NCBI GenBank assembly: GCA_012514915.1
Contig: JAAYZJ010000503.1
Location: 1-8,952 of the forward strand
Length of the DNA: 8,952 nucleotides
DNA from: Lentisphaerota bacterium
GTDB taxonomy: Bacteria > Verrucomicrobiota > Kiritimatiellia > RFP12 > JAAYLN01
Direction of reading: 5' to 3'
In this document: positions 1 to 6,686 of the stretch, piece after piece
Layout of the letters: each line of letters starts with the position of its first letter
Numbering within the stretch: the first letter of the stretch is position 1
The notes under the pieces: generated by a model
What the model saw: the letters and a program-made list of their open reading frames with translations, nothing else
What the model was told of the DNA's origin: nothing
Database searches by the model: none
Position numbers and translations under genes: made by a program

Positions 1-105
1 CCGGGGCAGGACGAGGAGATCAGCCGCGTGTACGCCGCGTACCCGCATTTGAACGACGATGATTTCGTGGCCACGCACCGCGATGCGTGGCTGCGGGATG
101 CGTGA
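1..105 (+). CDS. C-terminal tail of an unidentified protein (5' end outside window)
   Basis: Frame 1 is open from the first base and ends at TGA 103-105, giving 34 residues that end in HRDAWLRDA. The codons are GC-rich like those of the neighbouring genes, so this is probably the true end of a gene that starts upstream. The pattern DEEISRVYAAYPHLNDDDF loosely resembles the end of DUF433-type (VapB-like antitoxin) proteins, which often have an acidic 'EEI..YPHL..ED' stretch near the C-terminus. That is a weak similarity over very few residues and should not be taken as an assignment. A hairpin with a short T-run follows at 151-182 and could terminate this transcript. Confidence 0.6.
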   Translation, partial: PGQDEEISRVYAAYPHLNDDDFVATHRDAWLRDA

Positions 106-150
106 AGCGCGAGGCCAACCTTCGCACGACCCGCCGCTACCCGGATACGG

Positions 151-182
151 CCTGCGGCGTGATTGCCGCCGGGCAGGCTTTT
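151..182 (+). terminator. Possible Rho-independent terminator or leader hairpin before the kinase gene
   Basis: CCTGC (151-155) plus GGCG (156-159) can pair with CGCC (167-170) plus GCAGG (173-177), leaving a 7-nt loop TGATTGC and a 2-nt GG bulge. A C and then TTTT (179-182) follow. It lies after the stop at 105, as a terminator for the upstream gene would. It also ends only a few bases before the kinase ATG at 187 and contains the only Shine-Dalgarno-like sequence (GGGCAGG, 171-177), so it could instead limit kinase translation. The T-run is short, so the terminator reading is tentative. Confidence 0.35.
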
Positions 183-186
183 CAGT

Positions 187-3123
187 ATGCTACCGACTGT
201 GAAACCCGAGCGCACCCGTCATATCCAGATCCCGCCGTCCGAGCGTGTCGCCCAGACCGCCGTCGGCGCGGAGGCGCCGCAAACGGTGCGAATCGCCCCG
301 GAGACGGGGCGCGCGGCCGACGCGCCGGTGGCCGCCGATGCTTCAACGGGGGCCGATCTGTACGCGCTGTACGCCATCCAGTCCAAGATCGGCGACGGTG
401 GCATGGGCGTGGTCTACCTGGCCAGGGACCGCCGTCTGGGGCGCTTTGTCGCGATCAAACGGCTCAACCATGCCGCGCAGAACAACGCCGCACTGCGGCA
501 GCGCTTTCTGCAGGAGGCGCGCGCGGTCGCGGCCCTCAACCACATCCACATCGTCCACATCTACGCGCTCGGCGAGGATGCCGAGGGCCCCTACATCGTC
601 ATGGAGTATGTGGCCGGCCCCGGCGCCGCGACCGGAAGCCGGGCGTTGGCCGCCGAGGGGCTGCCCGCCGCGCCGCTGTCGCTCGACCGGCAGGTGGCGA
701 ACGAGGGGCAGTACACCGTCAACGAGGCGATCGACCTGCTGGTCAAGGTCAGCAAGGCGATCGCCTACGCCCACGCCTGCGGGGTGATCCACCGCGATCT
801 CAAGCCGGCCAACATCCTGATCGACGGCACGGGCGAACCGAAGATCGTCGATTTCGGCCTGGCTAGGCTGCTGTGCGAGGACGAGAGCAAGCTGACCGGT
901 CCGGGAGAAAAGCTCCTGTCGCTGGGCTACGGCGCGCCCGAGCAGGAGCACGACGCGAGCCTGACCGACCACCGGGCCGACATCTACGGGCTGGGCGCGC
1001 TCCTCTACTTCGCCATCACGGGGCAGAACCCCCGCTACTTCCGCGAACAGGACATTCCACTGGCGCTGCGCGAGGTCCTGGGCAAGGCGCTCGCCACCGA
1101 CCGGGAGCAGCGCTGGAACAGCGCCACCGACTTTCTTGATGCCCTGCGGGCCGTCCAGTCGCGCACGCGCGTCGAGCAGCCGACGGCCAAGACGACCTGG
1201 CGCTGCAAGTGGTGCGACACCGTCAACCCGCTCACGATCCGGTTCTGTACGGAGTGCGGCTGGGATGGTGGCGAGAGCTGTCCCGAGTGCGGCGCCGACC
1301 GGTTTGTCGGCGTGCAATTCTGCGGCAGCTGCGGGGCCGACACCCGCGTCTACGAGACGATGGCGCTCCTCGCCCGCCGGATGAAGGGGGCGTTCGAGGC
1401 CTCCGAGTGCGAGCGCGTCCTGTCGCTCGCCTCGCGCGCGCAGGGCTTCGAGCCGGCCGGCCCCTCGGGGCGCGCGATGCTCAAGGCCATCCAGCAGCTC
1501 CGCGAGCAGGCGCAGGGGCGCATGGCCCGGCGCGACCAGCTCAAGGCGCTGATTCCGATGGAAATGCGGGCGGAGAACTACGAGCGCGCGCAGGCCTTTA
1601 TCAAGGAATTCCGCGATCTAAGCGGCAATCAGCAGCTTTTCGGCGACGTGGAGCAGGAGATCCCCCTGCTGCTCGTCAAACGCGATCTCAAGCATGCCCG
1701 GCGGGCCTGTCACGATCATGAATGGGCGTACGCCATCCAGTTGTGCGACAACCTGCTGGCCGGAATCGCCCCGGACCATCCCGATTGTCTCGCCCTGCGC
1801 CGTTCGATCCTGCGGCGGCGCCGGGTGCGGCGCACGTTGCTGGTTCTGGCGGGGGTCGCGGCGACGGGGTGCGTCTACCTGCTTGCCCTGCCGCTCCTCG
1901 CGCGCCTGATGGAACCGCCTTTTCCCCGTTGGCTGCAGGCGATCATGCAACCGGCCCGCAGCGGGTACGCCGCGGAACGGACCGGGCGGCCACTCAACGC
2001 CTACGCCAGGCTGCTGGGCGTGGGCAGCCTGGCACCGCATTTCGCCGGGCCGCTCGCTCCCCTGGCGCCTGAACCGTCCGGCGAGGAGGCGCATGAACTG
2101 GAGGAGATGACGCCGCTGGCGCAGCACTACGCCGTCCAGTTGCGGGAGGTCGAGGACGATCGCATGCGCTACGAGGAGTCATGGCCCGTCCAATACCTGC
2201 AGGAGCTCGACACGCTGATGGAGCGCCGGCGGACGGCGGGGGACTACGAGGCCTGGAACGCCTTGAGCATCGAGCGGCAGCAGTTCGTCCAGCACCGCCG
2301 TATTGGCGCCGAGACCGAGATGGAAAATGCCGAGCTCGCCGCCCTCAAGCGCAAATACCGCAGCCAGGCCGACGGCGTCCGCATCGAGTATGCGCGGCGC
2401 ATTGTCGCGGCGACGAAGAAGTATCTCAATGACCTGACGAACCTGCAGAGCGCCTACACCAAGGACGCCCGCATGCACGAAGCGGCCAACGTCAACAACG
2501 AGATCCGCCGCGTGCGGGCCGCCCCCGCCTACCTCGACGCCGAGGCGATCATCGCCGATTTCGGTTCGCTGACGGAGGCCGAGAAGCCCGTCAAGCCGCC
2601 GCCGGAGGAGCGCATCGCCGAGCTGCAGCCGCTGCGCCGCCGTTACGAGGAGCGGCTGGTCGCGACGGAGGGCGATTTTACCCGGCAGCAGGAGCTGTGG
2701 CCCGAGCAGTACCTGCAGGCGCTGGGCACGCTCCTGATGCAGTATCAGAATGCCGGCGATTTTTCGGGATGGGAGGCCGTCAAATTCGAGATGGACCGGT
2801 TCGAAGTCGACCGGCTGCTGCTGCCCGAGCAACTGGTCGCCGCGCCGCAGCGTCTGCTGGATGTGCAGCGCCAGCACCTTAAGCTGCTGAATGGATACCG
2901 CGAGGCGCGCGCGCGCGGCATCGTCAAGCTCGCCGAGGAGCAAATCAAGACGTTGACCGGGCTGCAAAGCCGGTTTACCAAGGCCGGCGACATGGAATCG
3001 GCCGGCGCCGTGAACGCCGAGATCCGCCGCCTCCGGAGCGCGCCGGAAGTCCTGGCCGCGCAGGCCGAATTGATCCCGCCGGCCGAAACTGGCCCCGCGG
3101 CTCCTCAGGAGAACGCGGAGTAG
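187..3123 (+). CDS. Transmembrane Ser/Thr protein kinase with double zinc ribbon and duplicated periplasmic coiled-coil module
   Basis: A 978-residue Hanks-type kinase predicted to phosphorylate Ser/Thr on cytoplasmic proteins. All core motifs are intact: glycine loop GDGGMG (from residue 69), VAIK lysine 91, HRDLKPAN with catalytic Asp204, DFG 222-224 and APE 250-252. About 35 extra residues rich in Ala, Gly and Pro follow the hinge MEYV. Two zinc ribbons come next, with CxxC pairs at 340/343, 354/357, 365/368 and 379/382. A helical, TPR-like region covers roughly 400-545. One membrane helix at about 551-572 precedes about 400 residues that should be periplasmic and contain two copies of a helical module (about 650-790 and 822-963). 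Residues 1-60 look disordered. I chose ATG 187 because GGGCAGG lies 9 bases upstream; TTG 163 and GTG 199 are in-frame alternatives. The layout resembles PknB-like receptor kinases, but the ligand and substrates cannot be inferred. Confidence 0.93.
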   Translation: MLPTVKPERTRHIQIPPSERVAQTAVGAEAPQTVRIAPETGRAADAPVAADASTGADLYALYAIQSKIGDGGMGVVYLARDRRLGRFVAIKRLNHAAQNNAALRQRFLQEARAVAALNHIHIVHIYALGEDAEGPYIVMEYVAGPGAATGSRALAAEGLPAAPLSLDRQVANEGQYTVNEAIDLLVKVSKAIAYAHACGVIHRDLKPANILIDGTGEPKIVDFGLARLLCEDESKLTGPGEKLLSLGYGAPEQEHDASLTDHRADIYGLGALLYFAITGQNPRYFREQDIPLALREVLGKALATDREQRWNSATDFLDALRAVQSRTRVEQPTAKTTWRCKWCDTVNPLTIRFCTECGWDGGESCPECGADRFVGVQFCGSCGADTRVYETMALLARRMKGAFEASECERVLSLASRAQGFEPAGPSGRAMLKAIQQLREQAQGRMARRDQLKALIPMEMRAENYERAQAFIKEFRDLSGNQQLFGDVEQEIPLLLVKRDLKHARRACHDHEWAYAIQLCDNLLAGIAPDHPDCLALRRSILRRRRVRRTLLVLAGVAATGCVYLLALPLLARLMEPPFPRWLQAIMQPARSGYAAERTGRPLNAYARLLGVGSLAPHFAGPLAPLAPEPSGEEAHELEEMTPLAQHYAVQLREVEDDRMRYEESWPVQYLQELDTLMERRRTAGDYEAWNALSIERQQFVQHRRIGAETEMENAELAALKRKYRSQADGVRIEYARRIVAATKKYLNDLTNLQSAYTKDARMHEAANVNNEIRRVRAAPAYLDAEAIIADFGSLTEAEKPVKPPPEERIAELQPLRRRYEERLVATEGDFTRQQELWPEQYLQALGTLLMQYQNAGDFSGWEAVKFEMDRFEVDRLLLPEQLVAAPQRLLDVQRQHLKLLNGYREARARGIVKLAEEQIKTLTGLQSRFTKAGDMESAGAVNAEIRRLRSAPEVLAAQAELIPPAETGPAAPQENAE
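2137..3075 (+). repeat. Tandem duplicated helical module within the kinase periplasmic region
   Basis: Two copies of a module of about 140 residues lie about 172 residues apart. Matching landmarks are SWPVQYLQ (Trp666) and LWPEQYLQ (Trp838), then TAGDYEAWNA and NAGDFSGWEA, then LTNLQSAYTK and LTGLQSRFTK, and finally VNNEIRRVRAAP and VNAEIRRLRSAP. The spacing shifts by only one residue across the whole module, which shows a true tandem duplication. Many substitutions separate the copies, so it is old. Such 'Leu-rich helix, K-AGD, A..EI.RL' modules are, from my knowledge, common in PVC-group membrane proteins; no function is established to my knowledge. The copies probably form a rigid helical stalk or a binding surface. 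Confidence 0.85.
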
Positions 3124-3144
3124 ATGGACCATTGGGCAAGCTAC

Positions 3145-3162
3145 GGATGACGCGGATGACGC
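3145..3162 (+). repeat. Two tandem copies of a 9-bp unit (CGGATGACG) in the kinase-hydrolase spacer
   Basis: CGGATGACG occurs twice head to tail (3145-3153 and 3154-3162) and is followed by CGGAACC, a partial third start. Read as protein it gives MTRMTR, which looks like an artefact of the repeat and argues against starting the hydrolase upstream of 3189. Short intergenic repeats of the form 'CGGATnACG' recur in some PVC-group genomes to my recollection; this copy is short and may be a decayed member. Confidence 0.6.
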
Positions 3163-3188
3163 GGAACCTACAGACACGGAAAACTGAC

Positions 3189-4184
3189 ATGCGAACCATC
3201 TCCCTGAGCAGCAACTTTTTCGAGGGTGTGATTGATCTCCGGCAGGGCGACGGCTGGATCCAGCCGCTGCGCCTGGTGGACCGCGACCGTCCGCTGTACC
3301 ACGAGGCCTTCGTCGAGCGCGCCGTGATGAGCGGCGGCTGCCGTTTGCGGTTCCGCACCGACGCCACCACGATCCAGTTGACGGTTGAACCCGAGTCGGC
3401 CGAGGCGCCCCGTCTATTCGATCTGACCACGGACGACGCCCGGCTCGCCACCGCGACCCTCGCGCCGCAGGCATCCGCGGTCAGGTTCGAGTCCCTGCCG
3501 GCGGGGGACAAGGTCCTTGAACTCTGGTTTCCCACGCACCGGGAAACACGGATCCGCGGGCTGGCCGTGGACGACGGCGCCCGTCTGGAACCGGCTCCCG
3601 ACCGGCGTCCGCGCTGGATCACTTATGGCAGCTCGATCACGCATTGCGCCGCCGCGCACAGCCCGTCGCGGACCTGGCCGGCGGTCGCCGCGCGTCTGCG
3701 CGGACTCAATGTCACCAGCCTCGGCTATGGCGGCCAGTGCCACATGGACACCCTCGTGGCCAGGATCATCCGCGACCGCCCGGCCGCGTTCATCTCGCTC
3801 AAGCTCGGCATCAACATGATGGGCGCCACCGCCACGCTGCGCACCTACCGCCCCCAGGCGATCGCGATGGTCCGCCTGATCCGCGAGAAGCATCCCCGCA
3901 CGCCGATCGCCCTCGTCTCGCCCATCATCTCGCCGCCGCGCGAGGAGACCCCGGGAACAACCGGCATGACCCTGCGCATCATGCGGCAGGAACTCGAGGC
4001 GGCCGTCGACCGCCTGCGGCAGTGCGGCGACAACCGGGTTTTCTATGTCGATGGCCTCAAGCTGTTCGGCCCGGATCTGGTGGCCGACTACCTGCCCGAT
4101 TTGCTGCACCCGAATGGCGACGGATACGAAATCATGGGACGGCACGCGGCCACGCACATCCTGGACCGTCTGATGGCGATCTGA
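3189..4184 (+). CDS. SGNH/GDSL-family hydrolase (probable esterase or acylhydrolase)
   Basis: A 331-residue protein predicted to hydrolyse ester bonds, for example on acylated sugars or lipids; the actual substrate is unknown. Residues 1 to about 130 look beta-rich and form a separate N-terminal domain. The SGNH domain follows. Block I is YGSSIT, with nucleophile Ser149 and GSS in place of the common GDS. Block II is GYGGQ (from Gly179), block III is LGIN with Asn209, and block V is DLLHP with Asp304 and His307. The catalytic set therefore looks complete. No signal peptide is visible, so a cytoplasmic location is likely. I chose ATG 3189 because GGAAA (3178-3182) sits just upstream; TTG 3132 and ATGs at 3147 and 3156 would add residues encoded by the spacer repeat. 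The gene lies 65 bases after the kinase and may be co-transcribed, but nothing shows a functional link. Confidence 0.88.
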   Translation: MRTISLSSNFFEGVIDLRQGDGWIQPLRLVDRDRPLYHEAFVERAVMSGGCRLRFRTDATTIQLTVEPESAEAPRLFDLTTDDARLATATLAPQASAVRFESLPAGDKVLELWFPTHRETRIRGLAVDDGARLEPAPDRRPRWITYGSSITHCAAAHSPSRTWPAVAARLRGLNVTSLGYGGQCHMDTLVARIIRDRPAAFISLKLGINMMGATATLRTYRPQAIAMVRLIREKHPRTPIALVSPIISPPREETPGTTGMTLRIMRQELEAAVDRLRQCGDNRVFYVDGLKLFGPDLVADYLPDLLHPNGDGYEIMGRHAATHILDRLMAI

Positions 4185-4188
4185 TGGC

Positions 4189-4218
4189 TTGACAGCGGAT
4201 CACGCGCGGTGGGAACAT
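4189..4218 (+). promoter_or_regulatory. Possible sigma70-type promoter for the VIT-protein/exosortase pair
   Basis: A perfect TTGACA at 4189-4194 lies 5 bases after the hydrolase stop. The best partner is GAACAT at 4213-4218, 18 bases away, a poor -10 (3 of 6 matches) but preceded by TG one base upstream (4210-4211), the extended -10 arrangement. The exact -35 in GC-rich DNA and its intergenic position are the main support. The start codon would be about 90 bases downstream. Confidence 0.35.
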
Positions 4219-4301
4219 ACCCCTGCGCGCCCCCCCTTTTGGCGGAGGTGCCGCCGTCGCCGCCATCCGGGTCGTCAGCGGCCGGGAGGCTGTGTCAACA
4301 T

Positions 4302-4306
4302 GGAGG
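4302..4306 (+). promoter_or_regulatory. Strong Shine-Dalgarno site that sets the start of the VIT/PEP-CTERM gene
   Basis: GGAGG at 4302-4306, followed by more G, is the best ribosome site in the window. It is 7 bases from ATG 4314 and 4 bases from ATG 4311, favouring 4314, and it excludes the much earlier in-frame start at 4209, whose extra residues are low-complexity. Confidence 0.75.
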
Positions 4307-4313
4307 GGGAATG

Positions 4314-6686
4314 ATGAACGAAACATGTCCCGAGACCGGGCCGAAGGGATCCTGGCTGATGCGTGCCTTCCGCCGGGTGACGGCCGGCGGCTGGATTCTA
4401 CTTGCGTTCACGGTCGTGCTGCCGGCCCTCGTGCTGGCCGTTGAACTGACGACGCGCATCTGCACCGAGTTGTTTCTCGATCCGGTGCCCGACGGCTGGA
4501 ACCTCGCCGCCGTGGCCGCCGTGCCCATCGCCTACCTGTTCGCCTGGCTGTCGGCGCGGCATCCCGCACCGCGCCGAACCTGGCCCGCCGCCTTTCTCGC
4601 CGGTCTGGCGCAGGGACTGTCCGCCTATTACGCCCTCCTGATGCTGCCGATCGCGCTGCTCGGAGGGCTGGTGCTCGTCATGGGCTGGTGGTATTTCGGG
4701 TTTGGCCTAATCGGCATCCTCCCTCTGGCGCCGGCGCTGGCGTTTCTGGGTGGTTATTTCATGCGCCGGCGCCTGCTCCGGGCAACCCTCGGTGCTCCGC
4801 GCGGACGGCTGCGCGGCATGGGGTTCGGCTGGCTTGCGGCCATGCTCGTGGTGCTGGCCTTGCTCGCGTCGGGCGTGGCGACATCGATCGGCCTGCACCT
4901 GATGACCCGCGACGATGCGGCGCAGCAGGCGCGCGGCCTGCATCTGCTGCGGCGATCGGGGCGCCACGACCTGCTCATGCGGGCCTGCGAATGGAACCGC
5001 GAGGCCTCCTTCATCGGGCTGCAGCGGTTGCTGCTCCCGAGCCGGGATCAGCTCTCGATCGAGGAGGCGCAGCGCCTGTTCTACCGGGTGACGGGCGAGG
5101 ATTACGCGCTGGCCCGGGCGCGGATCGGCGGCCGCCGGCCCAACCTGGGGCGTGGTTTCGCGGAGGTCTTCGAATGGGACAACGACCAGGGCGGAGCCCG
5201 CGTCGGCGGCCTGCTGAAGGGCCTCTCGCTGTATGGATCGCGCTACGAGGCGCGTGCCGACGCCGCCGCCGGGCTGGCCTATGCCGAATGGACACTCGTG
5301 TTCCGCAACGCGCATGTCTCCGAGCGCGAGGCTCGTGCCCGCATCGCCCTGCCGCCGGGCGCGGTCGTCTCGCGCCTGACCCTCTGGATCGACGGCGAGG
5401 AACGCGAAGCGGCCTTCGGCGGACGCAGCCAGGTGCGGCAGGCCTATGAACGGGTGGTGAGCCGCCGCCGTGACCCGGTGCTGGTCGGCACCTGCGGCCC
5501 GGACCGCATCCAGGTGCAATGCTATCCCGTGCCCCCCAACGGCGGGGAAATGAAAATCCGCCTGGGAATCACCGCGCCGCTCGCGATCGACGCCGATGGC
5601 GCCTCCGGGAGACTCGATGCGCCGGCCATCGTTGAACGCAATTTCCGGCTGCGCCACGATGCGGTCGACCTGCCTCAACCGCTGGTGTTGAATCTGGATC
5701 CACCCCTGGCCGAACACGCATGGGCACGCGATACGCGGTTCGAACCGCCAGCCATCGTCCAGCAGCACGCGGTGCGTGTGCCCGCCTGGCGTCCATCGCG
5801 TGTCGCAGTGGTCGTCGACACCTCGCTGGCGATGCGCCCATCGGTGGCCACCGTGGCCGAGTCGCTCGCCGCGCTGCCAGCAGGGGTGGAACTGCGGCTG
5901 TGGGCCGTCGGCGACGCGGCCACACCGGAACCGCCGATCACCGCGACGACACCCCTCGACGCGACCACGCAGGCCCGCATCCGCAAGGTCCTGAGTTCGT
6001 CGGCCTGTGTGGGCGGCCGCTGTAGTCTCCGCACCCTGCAGGCCGCATGGGACGACCTGGGGGACGATGGAACATCGGCCGCGCTGGTCTGGATACATGG
6101 TCCACAGCCTTTCCCCTCGCAGACAGCCGACGATCTCTGCCGCCGCCTCGAACGCGCGTCGCCCGACAAGCGCTTGTATGCGTTCCAGACGGTTGCCGGC
6201 GCCTGCCGGATCACCGAGGCGCTCGATGGCGTGCGAGGCGTGCAAACCCTCGTGCCGGCCGATGCCCTGGCCGACGTGAAGGCGCCACTGCGCCGGTTGC
6301 TTGACGGATGGACCGGAGAAACCGAGATTTGGCAGTGCGTGCGGACGCGCGTGCCGGGTGAGGCAGTGGGTGAGGGGAGGGAGGCTGGCGAACACCTGGT
6401 GCGGCAATGGGCCGCCGACGAGGTGCGGCGGAAACTGGTCTCGGGTGACGCGGTCCGCCGCGATGAGGCCCGTCAGTTGGCCCTGGCATGGCATCTGGTT
6501 ACCCCCGTCACCAGTGCCGTGGTTCTCGAAAACCAGCAGCAGTATCGGGAAGCGGGGCTGGAGCCGGTTCAGGCATCGACGGTGCCCACGGTGCCCGAGC
6601 CCGGTCTCTGGGTGACGCTGCTGCTGGCCGCCGTGGTGCTGGTCGGTTGGCGCTGGCGTGAACGGCGGGCGATCCGCGGCGCATGA
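4314..6686 (+). CDS. Polytopic membrane protein with VIT domain, vWA-like domain and C-terminal PEP-CTERM sorting signal
   Basis: A 790-residue protein, probably the substrate of the exosortase encoded next. Five N-terminal membrane helices are visible (about 27-46, 64-82, 101-125, 130-150, 170-196); the loops SARHPAPRRTW and the Arg-rich stretch after Met150 are basic, so by the positive-inside rule the large domain is periplasmic. A VIT-type domain spans about 318-425 (typical 'LPPGAVVSRLTLWIDG', 'AYERVV', 'YPVPPNGG' features). A vWA-like fold follows at about 493-640, starting VAVVVDTSLAM; its metal site is DxSxA rather than DxSxS. The C-terminus has VPEP at 760-763, a hydrophobic helix and the basic tail RWRERRAIRGA, the three parts of a PEP-CTERM signal. 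Resemblance is to polytopic PEP-CTERM and XrtN-system VIT proteins; which family is uncertain. Function is unknown. The stop overlaps the next start (ATGA). Confidence 0.87.
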   Translation: MNETCPETGPKGSWLMRAFRRVTAGGWILLAFTVVLPALVLAVELTTRICTELFLDPVPDGWNLAAVAAVPIAYLFAWLSARHPAPRRTWPAAFLAGLAQGLSAYYALLMLPIALLGGLVLVMGWWYFGFGLIGILPLAPALAFLGGYFMRRRLLRATLGAPRGRLRGMGFGWLAAMLVVLALLASGVATSIGLHLMTRDDAAQQARGLHLLRRSGRHDLLMRACEWNREASFIGLQRLLLPSRDQLSIEEAQRLFYRVTGEDYALARARIGGRRPNLGRGFAEVFEWDNDQGGARVGGLLKGLSLYGSRYEARADAAAGLAYAEWTLVFRNAHVSEREARARIALPPGAVVSRLTLWIDGEEREAAFGGRSQVRQAYERVVSRRRDPVLVGTCGPDRIQVQCYPVPPNGGEMKIRLGITAPLAIDADGASGRLDAPAIVERNFRLRHDAVDLPQPLVLNLDPPLAEHAWARDTRFEPPAIVQQHAVRVPAWRPSRVAVVVDTSLAMRPSVATVAESLAALPAGVELRLWAVGDAATPEPPITATTPLDATTQARIRKVLSSSACVGGRCSLRTLQAAWDDLGDDGTSAALVWIHGPQPFPSQTADDLCRRLERASPDKRLYAFQTVAGACRITEALDGVRGVQTLVPADALADVKAPLRRLLDGWTGETEIWQCVRTRVPGEAVGEGREAGEHLVRQWAADEVRRKLVSGDAVRRDEARQLALAWHLVTPVTSAVVLENQQQYREAGLEPVQASTVPTVPEPGLWVTLLLAAVVLVGWRWRERRAIRGA

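Noticed and set aside
121..149. TTCGCA / GATACG as a kinase promoter
   Set aside because: Spacing is 17 bases but matches are only 4 of 6 and 3 of 6; a promoter here would also place the hairpin at 151-182 in the leader. Too weak to list.
2179..3474. Minus-strand frame of 431 codons across the end of the kinase and start of the hydrolase
   Set aside because: It spans two well-supported genes and the spacer repeat, and has no family features.
4241..4255. GGCGG-AGGTG-CCGCC hairpin as a terminator for the hydrolase
   Set aside because: The stem is only 5 bp and no T-run follows; the TTTT lies before the stem instead.
4209..4313. Earlier start for the VIT protein at 4209
   Set aside because: The added residues are Pro/Ser-rich without a signal peptide, there is no ribosome site, and GGAGG at 4302-4306 fits ATG 4314.
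4707..6494. Long open frame on the minus strand (595 codons)
   Set aside because: It lies wholly opposite the VIT/PEP-CTERM gene, shows no recognisable domain and has the Arg/Gly/Gln/His-rich make-up typical of shadow frames in GC-rich DNA.
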